Assembly (NCBI GenBank): GCA_964557955.1
Contig: CAZLCS010000006.1
Span: 104,441-168,440, forward strand
DNA length: 64,000 nucleotides
Reading direction: 5' to 3'
DNA from: JALOOX01 sp964557955
GTDB taxonomy: Bacteria > Desulfobacterota > Syntrophobacteria > Syntrophobacterales > Syntrophobacteraceae
Below are positions 25,645 to 34,251 of the stretch, piece after piece. The translations under genes were made by a program, and so were the position numbers. Every line of letters begins with the position of its first letter. The first letter of the stretch is position 1. The notes under the pieces are model-generated. The model saw only the letters and a list, made by a program, of their open reading frames with translations, was not told the DNA's origin and ran no database searches.

Positions 25645-26481
25645 TTACACCTCCATGACGCGGATCAAGCCTTCCAGGGTTTCCGCCAGGTCTTCTTCAC
25701 GATGCGGCTCGAGTGTCATGAGCGGGTCCTTGCCGACCGAGCGCAGGAACCGGAAAAGAGTCCCGAAATCGACGGTTCCACTGCCGACCGGCTGATGCCG
25801 GTCGAGGCTTCCGTCGTTATCGTGAAGATGAAGTTCCTGCAGATTGTCAGAAAGAACCTCCAGCCATTCCCCAAGGGGAGTCGAGGAAAAGCTGTTCTGG
25901 TGCCCCACATCCAGGCAGAATCCGAAGAAGGGCGACTTCAGCCGGTCAAAGAGCGCGCGATGGAAATACGGTCCGGCTTCCCAGACGTTCTCAAGGAGAA
26001 CCGGCGTCTCGAGGCTCTCGGCGCGAACGATGAATGGCTCCCAGAAGGAAGCACTCTGATCCACCCAGGATGACTCATGCTCAATGTAGTGTCTGGGATC
26101 GTAGCCGGTGTGGCAGACGACCTGGACAGGATCGAAAATGGTGATCAGATCAAAAAACTGCTGAATCCTGAATCGGGAAACCTGACGAATCATCGGGTCC
26201 ATGCCCGCAGGCTCCAGGCCCCAGAATGGACCGTGCAAAGTAATGCGGCAGCCGCGACTGTGCAGCCGCTCTGCCACAGGTGCAAATTCACGGGGTGCAT
26301 TGGAGTCCAATTCCACGGCATCGAACCCGATCTCCACATTCATCTTCAGTGTCAGGACTGTCAGGAGGTGCCGGGGCAGCGTCCTCCAGGGCATGTTCAC
26401 ATGCACGTGACTGAGCAGTTGGAGCATGGGGCCCGTCAGGTTGCTCGGTATTTCCTTCACGCTATACTCTGGTTTCCGCAT
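25645..26481 (-). CDS. Sugar phosphate isomerase/epimerase-like TIM-barrel protein
   Basis: The product is about 278 residues of the xylose-isomerase-like TIM-barrel family (AP_endonuc_2). Metal-site motifs are visible: 'FDAVELDS', 'VVCHTGYDPRHY', 'VLLENVWEAG', 'GFCLDVGHQNSF', 'ELHLHDNDGSLDRHQPVGSGTVDF' and a final 'MTLEPH'. The His, Glu and Asp residues would bind a divalent metal. The ATG at 26481 follows AGGGG at good distance; a GTG at 26484 is the codon before. It leads an operon with the thiamine-binding-type gene and khpA and has a strong promoter. The substrate cannot be told. Confidence 0.88.
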   Translation of the reverse strand: MRKPEYSVKEIPSNLTGPMLQLLSHVHVNMPWRTLPRHLLTVLTLKMNVEIGFDAVELDSNAPREFAPVAERLHSRGCRITLHGPFWGLEPAGMDPMIRQVSRFRIQQFFDLITIFDPVQVVCHTGYDPRHYIEHESSWVDQSASFWEPFIVRAESLETPVLLENVWEAGPYFHRALFDRLKSPFFGFCLDVGHQNSFSSTPLGEWLEVLSDNLQELHLHDNDGSLDRHQPVGSGTVDFGTLFRFLRSVGKDPLMTLEPHREEDLAETLEGLIRVMEV

Positions 26482-26484
26482 CAC

Positions 26485-26944
26485 AGCCCCTGATTCGAAA
26501 GCGCGAACCGTTCACTCCAACACAGCCCGCAACACAACCCTTTCCGTCCCTCAGACAAACGTCCCGCCGGATCGAATCCTTCCGGCGTCTTGTTCGTGAT
26601 TCTCTGCACTTGCCCTGATCAGACACTCTATAGAAATCCGTCCTGCCCGTGTCAACAACTAACCCCCTTTTAGACGCAGGAAGTGCCGTGTCTCCGGTGC
26701 CAATCCGCACCTGCACTCCATGGGGATCTCTTCAGATTGACCGAGCTCTCCTTTGTTTGATAAACACGCTTGGCGGAATTGTCTTCGAATTTCATACTGG
26801 TCTCCAGCTGCCTGGAGAACTTGATGAGAGCCGGTGCCGGGCCATGGGACCGTTGCGGCTATCAGGTCCGGGAGGACCCCTTCGCCCGAAACGTACACGG
26901 TTGACTGCGGACAGAACAGAGAGAGAACGGAGACCTGATCTACC
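26485..26944. other. 460-base divergent intergenic region
   Basis: It contains the strong minus-strand promoter at 26627-26655, a leader of about 135 bases with a 7-pair hairpin (CGCCGGA/TCCGGCG near 26570-26590), and the upstream region of the plus-strand 110-aa gene. No gene is seen. Confidence 0.5.
26627..26655 (-). promoter_or_regulatory. Strong sigma-70 promoter of the isomerase-like operon
   Basis: The minus strand has perfect TTGACA (26655-26650), a 17-base spacer and TATAGA (26632-26627). It is the best housekeeping promoter match I noted in the window. Confidence 0.75.
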
Positions 26945-27277
26945 ATGAAGCAATATGTGATCGACCAACTGAGGGAAACTGACTATGAAAAAGTTCTGGA
27001 GCTCCTGGAACTGAAGACAGACAAGACGGGGCTCGATGGGGTGTACTGGGTCAATCTGCCGGAGCGTCTCTACGGCCCCATCCAAAAAGAGCACACCCAG
27101 TGCCAGCCCCACTACTTTGCCGTGAGTCTGGATTACAATCGCATCTCTTTCGAGCTGCTCATCAGGAGTCGCCAGATCATCCGATGCAACTGTATCTGCT
27201 ACGCGACACCGGAACAGCGGGATTATATTTTTCACTTTGCGGATGATCTGTTCGACCAATTGGGCATTCTCATCTAG
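26945..27277 (+). CDS. Conserved hypothetical protein, 110 aa
   Basis: The product begins MKQYVIDQLRETDYEKVLELLELKT. It contains a beta-rich middle (HYFAVSLDYNRISFELLIRS) and a cysteine pair in 'RCNCICYATPEQRDYIFHFADDLFDQLGILI'. It is soluble with no signal peptide. The frame has a natural composition and a stop just before a REP-like hairpin. No domain is recognised, so no function is proposed. Confidence 0.75.
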   Translation: MKQYVIDQLRETDYEKVLELLELKTDKTGLDGVYWVNLPERLYGPIQKEHTQCQPHYFAVSLDYNRISFELLIRSRQIIRCNCICYATPEQRDYIFHFADDLFDQLGILI

Positions 27278-27616
27278 GAGGTTGCCCGAGAATGGCCGTG
27301 TCGGGCTGGGATAAACCCCGCCCCTATCAAAACTGTCTCGTAATCCCATTGTAGGGGCGGGGTTTATCCCCGCCCGCTCTTGGGCTGGTTGAGCACTCCG
27401 TGTTCCTGGACAGCCTCCCAGGGATGGACTGTGGCGTTCGTCCGGGCGGTGGGACGAAGATAATAGCATCGCACAGACCTCGCCCCTTCGGGTGATTTGT
27501 CGCATGGAGCGAAACCTGTGGTTTCAAGAGGCTCCTGCCCCCGCTTCTCTTCTCAGTTGACCCGTCAAGGGGTCAGAGAGAATGCTGGCGGGCAGTTTTG
27601 GCAATGGAAGCATCCA
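27278..27616. other. 339-base intergenic region (convergent genes)
   Basis: Apart from the palindrome at 27308-27370 there is only a small hairpin (TGACCC/GGGTCA, near 27557-27574) that may end the minus-strand BtuF-like transcript. No gene is seen. Confidence 0.45.
27308..27370. repeat. REP-like palindrome / possible terminator
   Basis: A perfect 19-base stem pairs 27308-27326 (GGGATAAACCCCGCCCCTA) with 27352-27370, closing a 25-base loop. It begins 30 bases past the stop of the 110-aa gene. The sequence resembles dispersed G+C-rich palindromes of bacterial intergenic regions. Confidence 0.85.
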
Positions 27617-28390
27617 TCAGAGAGGCAGGTGCGGGTAAAGGGCCCGAGCGAGGGATTCAACCATTTCCACAATTCGAGGGCCCGATCGGCAGGTGAGCCC
27701 GCACTGAAAAACAAAGATCCTTCCGTTGCGGTACGCCGAGGTCCGACGCCAGGCCGGATCTTCTCCCAGGAGCCGTTGAATCTCCGGTTCACAAAAGAAG
27801 ACGGCTTCAGGATCCTTCATGATGATGTCGGCGGAGTCGCAGGCGAAGTAGGGAGCGCGGCCGTCAGAAGTCACGTTGCACCCTCCCGCCATTCGGATGA
27901 CGTCATACTGGAACGATCCGGGTCCGACTGTGATGAGGGGATCCCAGTTCATGATTCGCAGGACGCGCAAGCGCTGAGATGATTCCAGCGGTGCGAGATG
28001 CGTCTCTACCGATTCCAGCCTTCGATTCAAATCGGCCAAAAGACACTCTGCGGTGCGCTCGGAATTCGTCAGGGACGCTATTTCACCCAGCGTCCGCAGG
28101 GCTGCCTCCACCGTGGGCGGATCGCTGTGGTAGACTTCCAGGCCCGCTTCGATAAGGGTTTCCCGGACGTCCTCCTGGTGCGCACCAAAGGTGCAGACGA
28201 GGTCCGGATTTGCGTCCACGGTCGCCTGGAGATTTGGGGAATACCAAGAGCCGAAGCGTGATTTTTCTTTGATTTCAGCCGGGTAGTCGCAGTCATCCGT
28301 CACGCCGATGAGCTCGTCTGTCAGACCCAATGCCCCCAGGATTTCCGTCTGCGTGGGAGCCAGCGAAATGATGCGAAGCCCGGTGCTCAC
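27617..28390 (-). CDS. BtuF-like cobalamin/iron-type binding protein without a signal peptide
   Basis: The product is 257 residues from GTG 28390, which overlaps the previous stop (GTGA) and has AAGAAGG upstream; an ATG at 28414 has poor spacing. The fold is a class III periplasmic-binding protein: 'RIISLAPTQTEILGALGL', 'DCDYPAEI', 'PDLVCTFGAHQEDVRETLIEAG', 'FQYDVIRMAGGCNV'. The protein begins directly with the mature domain, so it is probably cytosolic, unlike BtuF. No ABC permease or ATPase accompanies it. Coupling with a DUF3786 and an Fe-S gene hints at corrinoid handling, but that is inference. Confidence 0.83.
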   Translation of the reverse strand: MSTGLRIISLAPTQTEILGALGLTDELIGVTDDCDYPAEIKEKSRFGSWYSPNLQATVDANPDLVCTFGAHQEDVRETLIEAGLEVYHSDPPTVEAALRTLGEIASLTNSERTAECLLADLNRRLESVETHLAPLESSQRLRVLRIMNWDPLITVGPGSFQYDVIRMAGGCNVTSDGRAPYFACDSADIIMKDPEAVFFCEPEIQRLLGEDPAWRRTSAYRNGRIFVFQCGLTCRSGPRIVEMVESLARALYPHLPL

Positions 28391-29274
28391 GCGTGCCCTT
28401 CTTCCAGGATGCATTTCCCCGCCGATCGCAGGCTGCGGCAGACGACGTTCAGAAGTCCCCAGAGAGTATCCAGGGTGTGGATCTGTTCCAGGATGCTCTT
28501 GTCAAAGCGGACATGCAACGCGGGCTCGAATTCCTCGTCACCCTTCCAGAGGAGGAACAGGACGGGAACCCTCGGGAAAGCCCACAACCGATACCCTGCG
28601 TCGCCCATGGGAACCGGAGTGCCTCCCAGCCTTTCGGCGGCCAGGCGGAACAGCTCGGGGTTTGCTCCGAAAATCGAAAGCAGCCGATCCGTGGGAATGG
28701 CATGCGGCCCACGGAAAAAGAGCTCTCCCCCCGGCACATCCTTTTCGCTGACCCACTTTCCAAGGAGAGGCTTCATCCGAGCTTCCAGCAGGTAGTGCAG
28801 TACGGCCAGAACCAGCTCAAAGCTCAACCGATGATGATCGCTGGATCGGGTCGGCTCGATGCGCTCTTCGTCGAGGAAACACAGCAGTTCGATGTCCAGG
28901 AATGGAACCCTGTAGACACGCCTGGCCTCATCGAAGCGGACCATGGCATTCGCGCTGACCGTGGCAGGGTCTCTGCCTCGGAGGGTTTCCCAGAGCAGAG
29001 GGTCTACGTCTTCGGGGTCCGTGTAAAGCCGCTTTTCCTCGACTTCCTTCCCCAACGATTCCACAATTTCCCTCGCTTCGCTCTGAAGCTCTTCAGGGAC
29101 CATAATAAGCCCCCATCCTCTCTGAGAAACAAATAGGCCGTCGTAAGGCGTCTCTTCGAAAGACCTCAAAAGGATTGGAATCCCCTCTTGCTCAAGGGCG
29201 CTGAGGAGCGCATCTGCTTCGAACCGGTTGGAAAGGGTATGGACGGGCACGAAACGGCGATCATCGTTTGTCAT
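28387..29274 (-). CDS. DUF2007/DUF3786 protein
   Basis: The product is 295 residues. Residues 1-80 match the DUF2007 'putative signal transducing' pattern (VPVHTLSNRFEADALLSALEQEGIPILLRSF...GLIMVPEELQSEAREIV). Residues about 115-290 match DUF3786 ('FELVLAVLHYLLEA', 'FFRGPHAIPTDRLLSIFG', 'GDAGYRLWAFPRVPVLFLLWKGDEEFEPALHVRFD'). DUF3786 proteins occur in anaerobes, often near corrinoid and Fe-S proteins; the biochemical role is unknown. The start overlaps the Fe-S gene stop (ATGA) and the stop overlaps the BtuF-like start (GTGA), so the three genes are translationally coupled. Confidence 0.85.
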   Translation of the reverse strand: MTNDDRRFVPVHTLSNRFEADALLSALEQEGIPILLRSFEETPYDGLFVSQRGWGLIMVPEELQSEAREIVESLGKEVEEKRLYTDPEDVDPLLWETLRGRDPATVSANAMVRFDEARRVYRVPFLDIELLCFLDEERIEPTRSSDHHRLSFELVLAVLHYLLEARMKPLLGKWVSEKDVPGGELFFRGPHAIPTDRLLSIFGANPELFRLAAERLGGTPVPMGDAGYRLWAFPRVPVLFLLWKGDEEFEPALHVRFDKSILEQIHTLDTLWGLLNVVCRSLRSAGKCILEEGHA

Positions 29275-29819
29275 GGCACCGGGTATCCGTTCTCTTTGAG
29301 TTGTCGAATGAGATCCTCATGGCTTTCCAGGCTCGCTCCCAGGGGCTCGCACGCCCCAATGGATACTTCACGGCGGAAGACTCTGGCCGCAAAGGCCATG
29401 CAAGTGGCCGATTCGCACAATCCACAGTTGGTCCTGGGAAGAGCACGGAGAATATCCATGACGGTGATCGTCGAGCGCTTTTTGAGAACAGGCGTGATGG
29501 CGGAGCGATTCGACGCCACATCCTGAATGCTCGAGAAGTATTTAGCACAGAGAACCCGAGCTTCCTCCGAGCCGGTCACATCGGTGATGGTGATCTGTTT
29601 GGGGTAGATTCCCACGATATGGCCGGCGTCCATGAGATTGATGACTCCCGTGCCGTGGGTGTAAGTGCAGCCGGGCAACCGGGCAGCCAGATAAGGGAGC
29701 AGATCCTCGATGGAATGCTCGAGATCCATGATGATGTTGAAGTGCGTGGAATCGCGAAGGCAGTCGATGTTGACCAGCATGAACGAATAGCCCCCGCAAC
29801 GGGTGGTGTTCTGCTCCAT
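29271..29819 (-). CDS. Fe-S cluster protein (CX2CX4C type)
   Basis: From ATG 29819 the product is 182 residues. The C-terminal third has 'NCGLCESATCMAFAARVFRREVSIGACEPL', the four-cysteine [4Fe-4S] motif of the PF04060 family found in RnfB and the corrinoid Fe-S protein large subunit. The N-terminal part has 'NIIMDLEHSIEDLLPYLAARLPGCTYTHGTGVINLMDAGHIVGIYP', a small alpha/beta domain I do not recognise. ATGs at 29834 and 29882 are possible earlier starts. It is first in a coupled operon with DUF2007/DUF3786 and BtuF-like genes. Role unknown; probably electron transfer to a corrinoid-type partner. Confidence 0.82.
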   Translation of the reverse strand: MEQNTTRCGGYSFMLVNIDCLRDSTHFNIIMDLEHSIEDLLPYLAARLPGCTYTHGTGVINLMDAGHIVGIYPKQITITDVTGSEEARVLCAKYFSSIQDVASNRSAITPVLKKRSTITVMDILRALPRTNCGLCESATCMAFAARVFRREVSIGACEPLGASLESHEDLIRQLKENGYPVP

Positions 29820-30200
29820 CAGCGGAATCTCCATGGGGTGGTGGCATGGGTGAAGCCTGACACACGAGAATCGCCAACTCATCTCTTTGGAGCAATCTTA
29901 GCCAATTTGGCCCGGTTGACAAGCCCCAAGGGATTCAGCTCCCTTGCATGAGGTCTGCGACGATCACGATAGCGGGGACGAACAGGAGCCATGAACCGGC
30001 AGAGGTGAACGACCGTGGGGTGCGAGTGTCCGGGAAAATTGAAGAGCCCGATGCGTTAATCTACCGCTCTCTGGAAGGATTGTGGTAGTCTCCCGAATAC
30101 GGAACCGGCACGGTCCGCATTCACTTCGAGGCCGCAGTTCGGGATTCGCTGGCCTCGGTTGGGCTTTTGGTGAAATCCATCTGTTTGGGAGGATATCCAG
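29820..30200. other. 381-base divergent intergenic region
   Basis: The region between the Fe-S gene and galE. It holds the minus-strand promoter candidate at 29895-29922 and, before galE, a CTACC/GGTAG inverted pair near 30061-30090. No gene is supported. Confidence 0.4.
29895..29922 (-). promoter_or_regulatory. Candidate sigma-70 promoter of the Fe-S/DUF3786/BtuF-like operon
   Basis: On the minus strand TTGTCA (29922-29917), a 16-base spacer and TAAGAT (29900-29895). It lies about 70 bases before the chosen start. Confidence 0.45.
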
Positions 30201-31160
30201 ATGAACATTCTCGTCACAGGGGGAGCGGGGTATATCGGTTCGCATACTTCCAAGCTGCTGAAAAAGGCAGGGCACACCCCCATCGCCTACGACAACCTTT
30301 CCAATGGGTGGGTAGAATGGGTGAAATTCGGCCCTTTCGTCTTCGGAGACATCCGGGACGAGGAAGCCCTCTACCAGGCCCTGAAAGCTTTCCAGGTGGA
30401 CGCCGTCATCCACTTCGCCGCCAAAGCCTACGTGGAAGAATCCACCCGGCTTCCCGAGGTGTACTTCGACAACAACGTGGGCGGCACCGTTGCGCTGCTC
30501 AAGGCCATGAAACGGGCCGGGACACGGAATCTCGTCTTCTCCAGTTCCTGTGCGACTTACGGGAATGCCATCACGCCAACCATTCGTGAGGATCATCCCC
30601 ACGAACCTACGAATCCCTATGGTCTATCCAAGTGGCAATGCGAGCAGGTGATCGAGGCGGTTGCGCCGGTTGCGGGAATCCGTTTCGCCGCCTTGCGCTA
30701 TTTCAACGTTATCGGAAACGACCCCGATGGTGAGGTGTACGAACGGCACGAACCTGAAACCCACGTGCTCCCGAATCTCATGAAAGCCGCCGAGACCGGA
30801 GCCCCCTTCACCCTGTTCGGGACGGACCATCCGACCAGGGATGGCACCGCGGTCCGAGACTATGTGTACGTCATGGATCTTGCCCAGGCTCACATCCGCG
30901 CCATCGATGTGCTCCAGGGTCAGGAAAGGCTGGTCTCCAACGTGGGAAAGGGAGAGGGGACTTCGGTTCGGGAGCTTCTTGCGGCCGTCGAATCGGCGCT
31001 CCAGAAGAAGCTCAACGTGCAGGAGCGGCCGATCCGACCCGGCGATCCGCCGGAGCTCGTCGCGGATGCCCAGTTCCTGAAAACATGGTTTTCCCACGAG
31101 TTCAAGACGGTTCCCGACGTGGTCCAGGACCTGGTCCGGCTTGCCAAAGCCAGGCTGTGA
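30201..31160 (+). CDS. galE: UDP-glucose 4-epimerase
   Basis: The product is 319 residues, an extended short-chain dehydrogenase. NAD-binding TGGAGYIG is at residues 6-13, the catalytic triad includes S115/S116 with Y140-xxx-K144, and 'ALRYFNVIGNDPDG' marks the sugar nucleotide region. It interconverts UDP-glucose and UDP-galactose, feeding lipopolysaccharide or exopolysaccharide. A good ribosome site (GGGAGGA) precedes the ATG. It is monocistronic here and convergent with the TupB-like gene; no other sugar genes are adjacent. Confidence 0.93.
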   Translation: MNILVTGGAGYIGSHTSKLLKKAGHTPIAYDNLSNGWVEWVKFGPFVFGDIRDEEALYQALKAFQVDAVIHFAAKAYVEESTRLPEVYFDNNVGGTVALLKAMKRAGTRNLVFSSSCATYGNAITPTIREDHPHEPTNPYGLSKWQCEQVIEAVAPVAGIRFAALRYFNVIGNDPDGEVYERHEPETHVLPNLMKAAETGAPFTLFGTDHPTRDGTAVRDYVYVMDLAQAHIRAIDVLQGQERLVSNVGKGEGTSVRELLAAVESALQKKLNVQERPIRPGDPPELVADAQFLKTWFSHEFKTVPDVVQDLVRLAKARL

Positions 31161-31191
31161 GATGATCGGAGATCGCCAGAGAAAGGTTGAT

Positions 31192-31890
31192 TCACGCTGA
31201 CCTCCTGCGCTGCTGAAGGTAGCTGAGGATTGCCACAATTCCGAAGGTGAGGACCAGCAGGATGATGCTGAGCGCCATCGCCAGCTCGAACCTGCCTTTG
31301 GAGACCTCGAGCACCGTGGCTGTCGTCAGGACACGCGTATAACCTCGAACATTTCCCCCCACCATCATGGACGCGCCCACTTCGCTGATGACGCCGCCAA
31401 AACCGGCAATGACCGCCGCCAGGATCCCAAGCCTGGCTTCCCAAAGGAGGAGCAGAACATACTGGATGCGGGTTGCCCCCAGCGACAAGATCTGCAGGTG
31501 GATCTTGGCCGGAACAGCCTGAATGGCGGCCAGGCTGAACCCTGCCACGATAGGAGAGGCGATGATGGCTTGTGCAATGACCATGGCTGTCGGCGTATAA
31601 AGCAGCCCGAGGAATCCCAGCGGACCGTACCGAGTGAGGCAGAGCCAGGTTCCCAACCCGACGACCACGGGGGGAAGGCCCATGCCAAAATTCACCAGAC
31701 TCACCATGAACCCGCGCCCCAGGAACCTTTTCAAAGCCAGCAGAGTGCCAATGGGGATACCGATCAGCACGCTGATGAAGGTGGCGGTTACGGTGACCTG
31801 GAGGGTTCGGGCGGCAATCTCCAGCACCTCGCCATCCAGAGATATCAGAAGTCGGGCTGCCTCGGTCAACCCGTCCGTCAGGACGCTCAC
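31192..31890 (-). CDS. tupB: Tungstate-type ABC transporter permease (TupB-like)
   Basis: The product is 232 residues with about five or six membrane helices. The cytoplasmic EAA-like loop 'ILSLGATRIQYVLLLLWEARLGILAAVIAGFGGVISEVGASMMVGGN' is characteristic of TupB/WtpB-type tungstate or molybdate permeases. The substrate-binding protein (TupA) and ATPase (TupC) genes are not next to it on either side: upstream is 419 bases without a gene, and downstream is galE on the other strand. Tungstate would serve formate dehydrogenase and aldehyde ferredoxin oxidoreductase in such an anaerobe. TupB versus ModB cannot be fully separated by eye. Confidence 0.85.
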   Translation of the reverse strand: MSVLTDGLTEAARLLISLDGEVLEIAARTLQVTVTATFISVLIGIPIGTLLALKRFLGRGFMVSLVNFGMGLPPVVVGLGTWLCLTRYGPLGFLGLLYTPTAMVIAQAIIASPIVAGFSLAAIQAVPAKIHLQILSLGATRIQYVLLLLWEARLGILAAVIAGFGGVISEVGASMMVGGNVRGYTRVLTTATVLEVSKGRFELAMALSIILLVLTFGIVAILSYLQQRRRSA

Positions 31891-32309
31891 GGTTATTCCT
31901 TTTGATGTAAGGATGGTTGGGCAATGGGTCCCCGTTGCGACAGATTACACATAACGGGGAAGCGAAAAAAAGACCGATCCCAACTGAAATGTGAGGCGGG
32001 ATCCGTCCGCTGCATGCGCACATCCTGCTCCCCTCAACGCATGGAGGACCGCATCCGTTTCCGGATGCACTTTCATGCTTCCCATGCCGAGGCTCATGCT
32101 CTCAAACCAGGGAGATGTGGGGAGTGGCTGAAACCGTTCCTCAAGAAAAATCTAAACGCATAATCCCTGCAGATGTCAATGCCGAACTCCGATGAATAGG
32201 GGAAGGTCAGAAGGGGAAGGACCGGCGCGATAGAACTTGGCGCCGTATTCATTGTCAACTGTTTGCCAGCAGAGAGTGCCCGCTCCCGCACCTCAGGATC
32301 CATCTGACA
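31891..32309. other. 419-base divergent intergenic region (TupB-like / ComF)
   Basis: No tupA-like coding sequence and no gene are seen. The segment next to the TupB-like gene (31950-31980) has CGTTATGTGTAAT-like sequence on the minus strand; it is not a convincing ModE box. Confidence 0.4.
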
Positions 32310-33164
32310 GTGGCCGGAAGAGATGGGGTCAGATTTTGGGGATCGAGCATCAGGAAAGGGATTTCCTCCCTCCATGAGTCCCTTTTCGAACTGGCCTTTC
32401 CCCGCAAGTGCAGCGGCTGCGAAAGGATCTGCCTCGGTGATACTGAGCAGTTCTGGTGCTTCAACTGTCGGAGCCGCATCGAGTTGATCCGTTCTCCTCT
32501 GTGCAGTCTATGCGGGAAACCCTACCCCAAGAATCCTGCTGCATCCGACCACCATTGCGGGGATTGCCTGACCTCGACCTTCCATTTTGATCGCGCCAGA
32601 TCCGCAGCCGTTCACACAGGCATTGCCCGTGACTGTATCCATGCGCTGAAATTCGGGGGGCGTCTGTACCACGTACCGTCTCTCGTGCAGCTCCTGGTCG
32701 AATGCATGGAAAAGGAAATGCAGGACTACCAGGGGATCATTGTTCCCGTGCCGCTCCATACCCGACGTGTCCGCCAAAGGGGGTTCAATCAGGCTGCGCT
32801 TCTGGCCCGTGAACTGGGCAGACGCCTCCGGCGCGACGTGCGGTTCGATATCCTCACCAGAAAACAGTGGACCGAACCCCAAACTCGGCTGAATCGGGAA
32901 GAGCGGTTGAGCAATGTGAAGAATGCCTTCGAGGTGGTTTTGCCGGGGGCCATTTCAGGGGAGAGGGTTCTGCTCGTGGATGATGTCTACACCACGGGCA
33001 CCACGCTCAGTGAGTGTGCCAGGGAACTCAAGCGCGCCGGGGCTGGAGAGGTCACGGCTCTAACGGTGACGCGGTCCGTGCCGGAGCTGAATCTCCTGCG
33101 CACAATGCAGATGGCGGGTGAAGGGCAGGACGGGGGTGATTCTCCTGAAGGTCAGCCGTTCTGA
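32310..33164 (+). CDS. ComF family phosphoribosyltransferase-like protein
   Basis: The product is 284 residues. An N-terminal zinc-finger-like region has CSGC, CFNC, CSLCG and CGDC pairs (residues 30-90). The C-terminal domain is a type I phosphoribosyltransferase with the PRPP loop 'RVLLVDDVYTTGTTLSECA' and 'VPVPLHTRRVRQRGFNQA'. ComF proteins take part in DNA uptake or related single-strand DNA processing, though in most bacteria the exact activity is unproved. The start is GTG at 32310; no good downstream ATG exists before the zinc finger. The gene is alone on this strand. Confidence 0.88.
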   Translation: MAGRDGVRFWGSSIRKGISSLHESLFELAFPRKCSGCERICLGDTEQFWCFNCRSRIELIRSPLCSLCGKPYPKNPAASDHHCGDCLTSTFHFDRARSAAVHTGIARDCIHALKFGGRLYHVPSLVQLLVECMEKEMQDYQGIIVPVPLHTRRVRQRGFNQAALLARELGRRLRRDVRFDILTRKQWTEPQTRLNREERLSNVKNAFEVVLPGAISGERVLLVDDVYTTGTTLSECARELKRAGAGEVTALTVTRSVPELNLLRTMQMAGEGQDGGDSPEGQPF

Positions 33165-33178
33165 AAGGCCGAAACGTT

Positions 33179-33991
33179 CTACTTCTCGGTATGAGCAAGT
33201 CTTGCTGCAGTTTCGAGCAGGCCCGTTTCCGAGAGCCATTTTTCGCTGCACGCCACAAGGAAGGGGCCATTGAGCAGGCTTTCCTTGTTATAGATGAAGG
33301 GCCGTCCCCAAGGATCGAGCAGGACGCCGCCGGCTGCTGTGACGATGGCCTGCCCGGCTCCGGTGTCCCATTCCCATGTCGGTCCGAAGCGAGGATAGAA
33401 GTCGGCATCCCCGCGAGCAACGGCACAGAACTTCAAGGCGCTTCCACGCGTGAGGACCTCGTGCCCTGGCAGCTTCTCCAGAAGTGTCTGCAGGTTGGGG
33501 GAGGGATGGGAGCGGCTCTTGACCACTCGAATGGAGTTCGCGTTCCCGGGTTGTCGAACATGCAGGCGACGGGTTTGTCCCTCCGCCATTTCCCAACAGC
33601 CTTGTGAGACGTCTCCCACGTAGAGCTTGTCAAAAACGGGGAGATAAATGATACCCAGGACAGGGCTCTGCCCTTCTACGAGGGCGATGTTAATGGTGAA
33701 TTCGTCATTGCGCTTGACGAACTCCTTGGTTCCGTCCAGGGGATCCACGAGCCAGAACCGATGCCAGCTCCTGCGAACGCCATAGGCAATTTCCTTGCCT
33801 TCCTCGGAGAGGACGGGAATATCGGGATATCTCGACTTCAAACCGTCCGTAATGACTTGATGGGATCGGGTGTCGGCCAGAGTCAGCGGGGACCTGTCGT
33901 CCTTGCTTTCCACCGCGAAGTCCGTCCGGTATATTTCAAGAATGGCTTTGCCGGCGTCTTTGGCCAGTCTTCCCAGGTAATCGAGATCCAT
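33179..33991 (-). CDS. cysQ: 3'(2'),5'-bisphosphate nucleotidase CysQ
   Basis: From ATG 33991 (GAGGTGGAGAGGGTG upstream) the product is 270 residues, the usual length; the frame is open further but those residues are not protein-like. Inositol-monophosphatase-family metal sites are present: 'VLSEEGKE', 'DPLDGTKEF' and 'WEWDTGAGQAI'. It hydrolyses 3'-phosphoadenosine-5'-phosphate to AMP, recycling the product of sulfate activation and sulfation. No sulfur-assimilation gene is adjacent. Confidence 0.93.
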   Translation of the reverse strand: MDLDYLGRLAKDAGKAILEIYRTDFAVESKDDRSPLTLADTRSHQVITDGLKSRYPDIPVLSEEGKEIAYGVRRSWHRFWLVDPLDGTKEFVKRNDEFTINIALVEGQSPVLGIIYLPVFDKLYVGDVSQGCWEMAEGQTRRLHVRQPGNANSIRVVKSRSHPSPNLQTLLEKLPGHEVLTRGSALKFCAVARGDADFYPRFGPTWEWDTGAGQAIVTAAGGVLLDPWGRPFIYNKESLLNGPFLVACSEKWLSETGLLETAARLAHTEK

Positions 33992-34251
33992 CACCCTCTC
34001 CACCTCCGCATGGGTTGTCCTGCTTTGTGGCTTCGTATCCGCACAGCCCCGGGGGCTTGTCATACGATCCGATTTCGGCCAGCCTCCATTGCACAATGGT
34101 ATGACAGAGACTAAAAAGCAAGTATGATCATCAACGGAAGGAAGGGATGCCGGGCGCCAAATCACTGCCGAATCTGGGGAGATGGCAGTCGCCCATTTCA
34201 GGGCACAAGGCCTGGACTGGAGGAGATACCTGCTGCCGAGTGGAGGACGGG

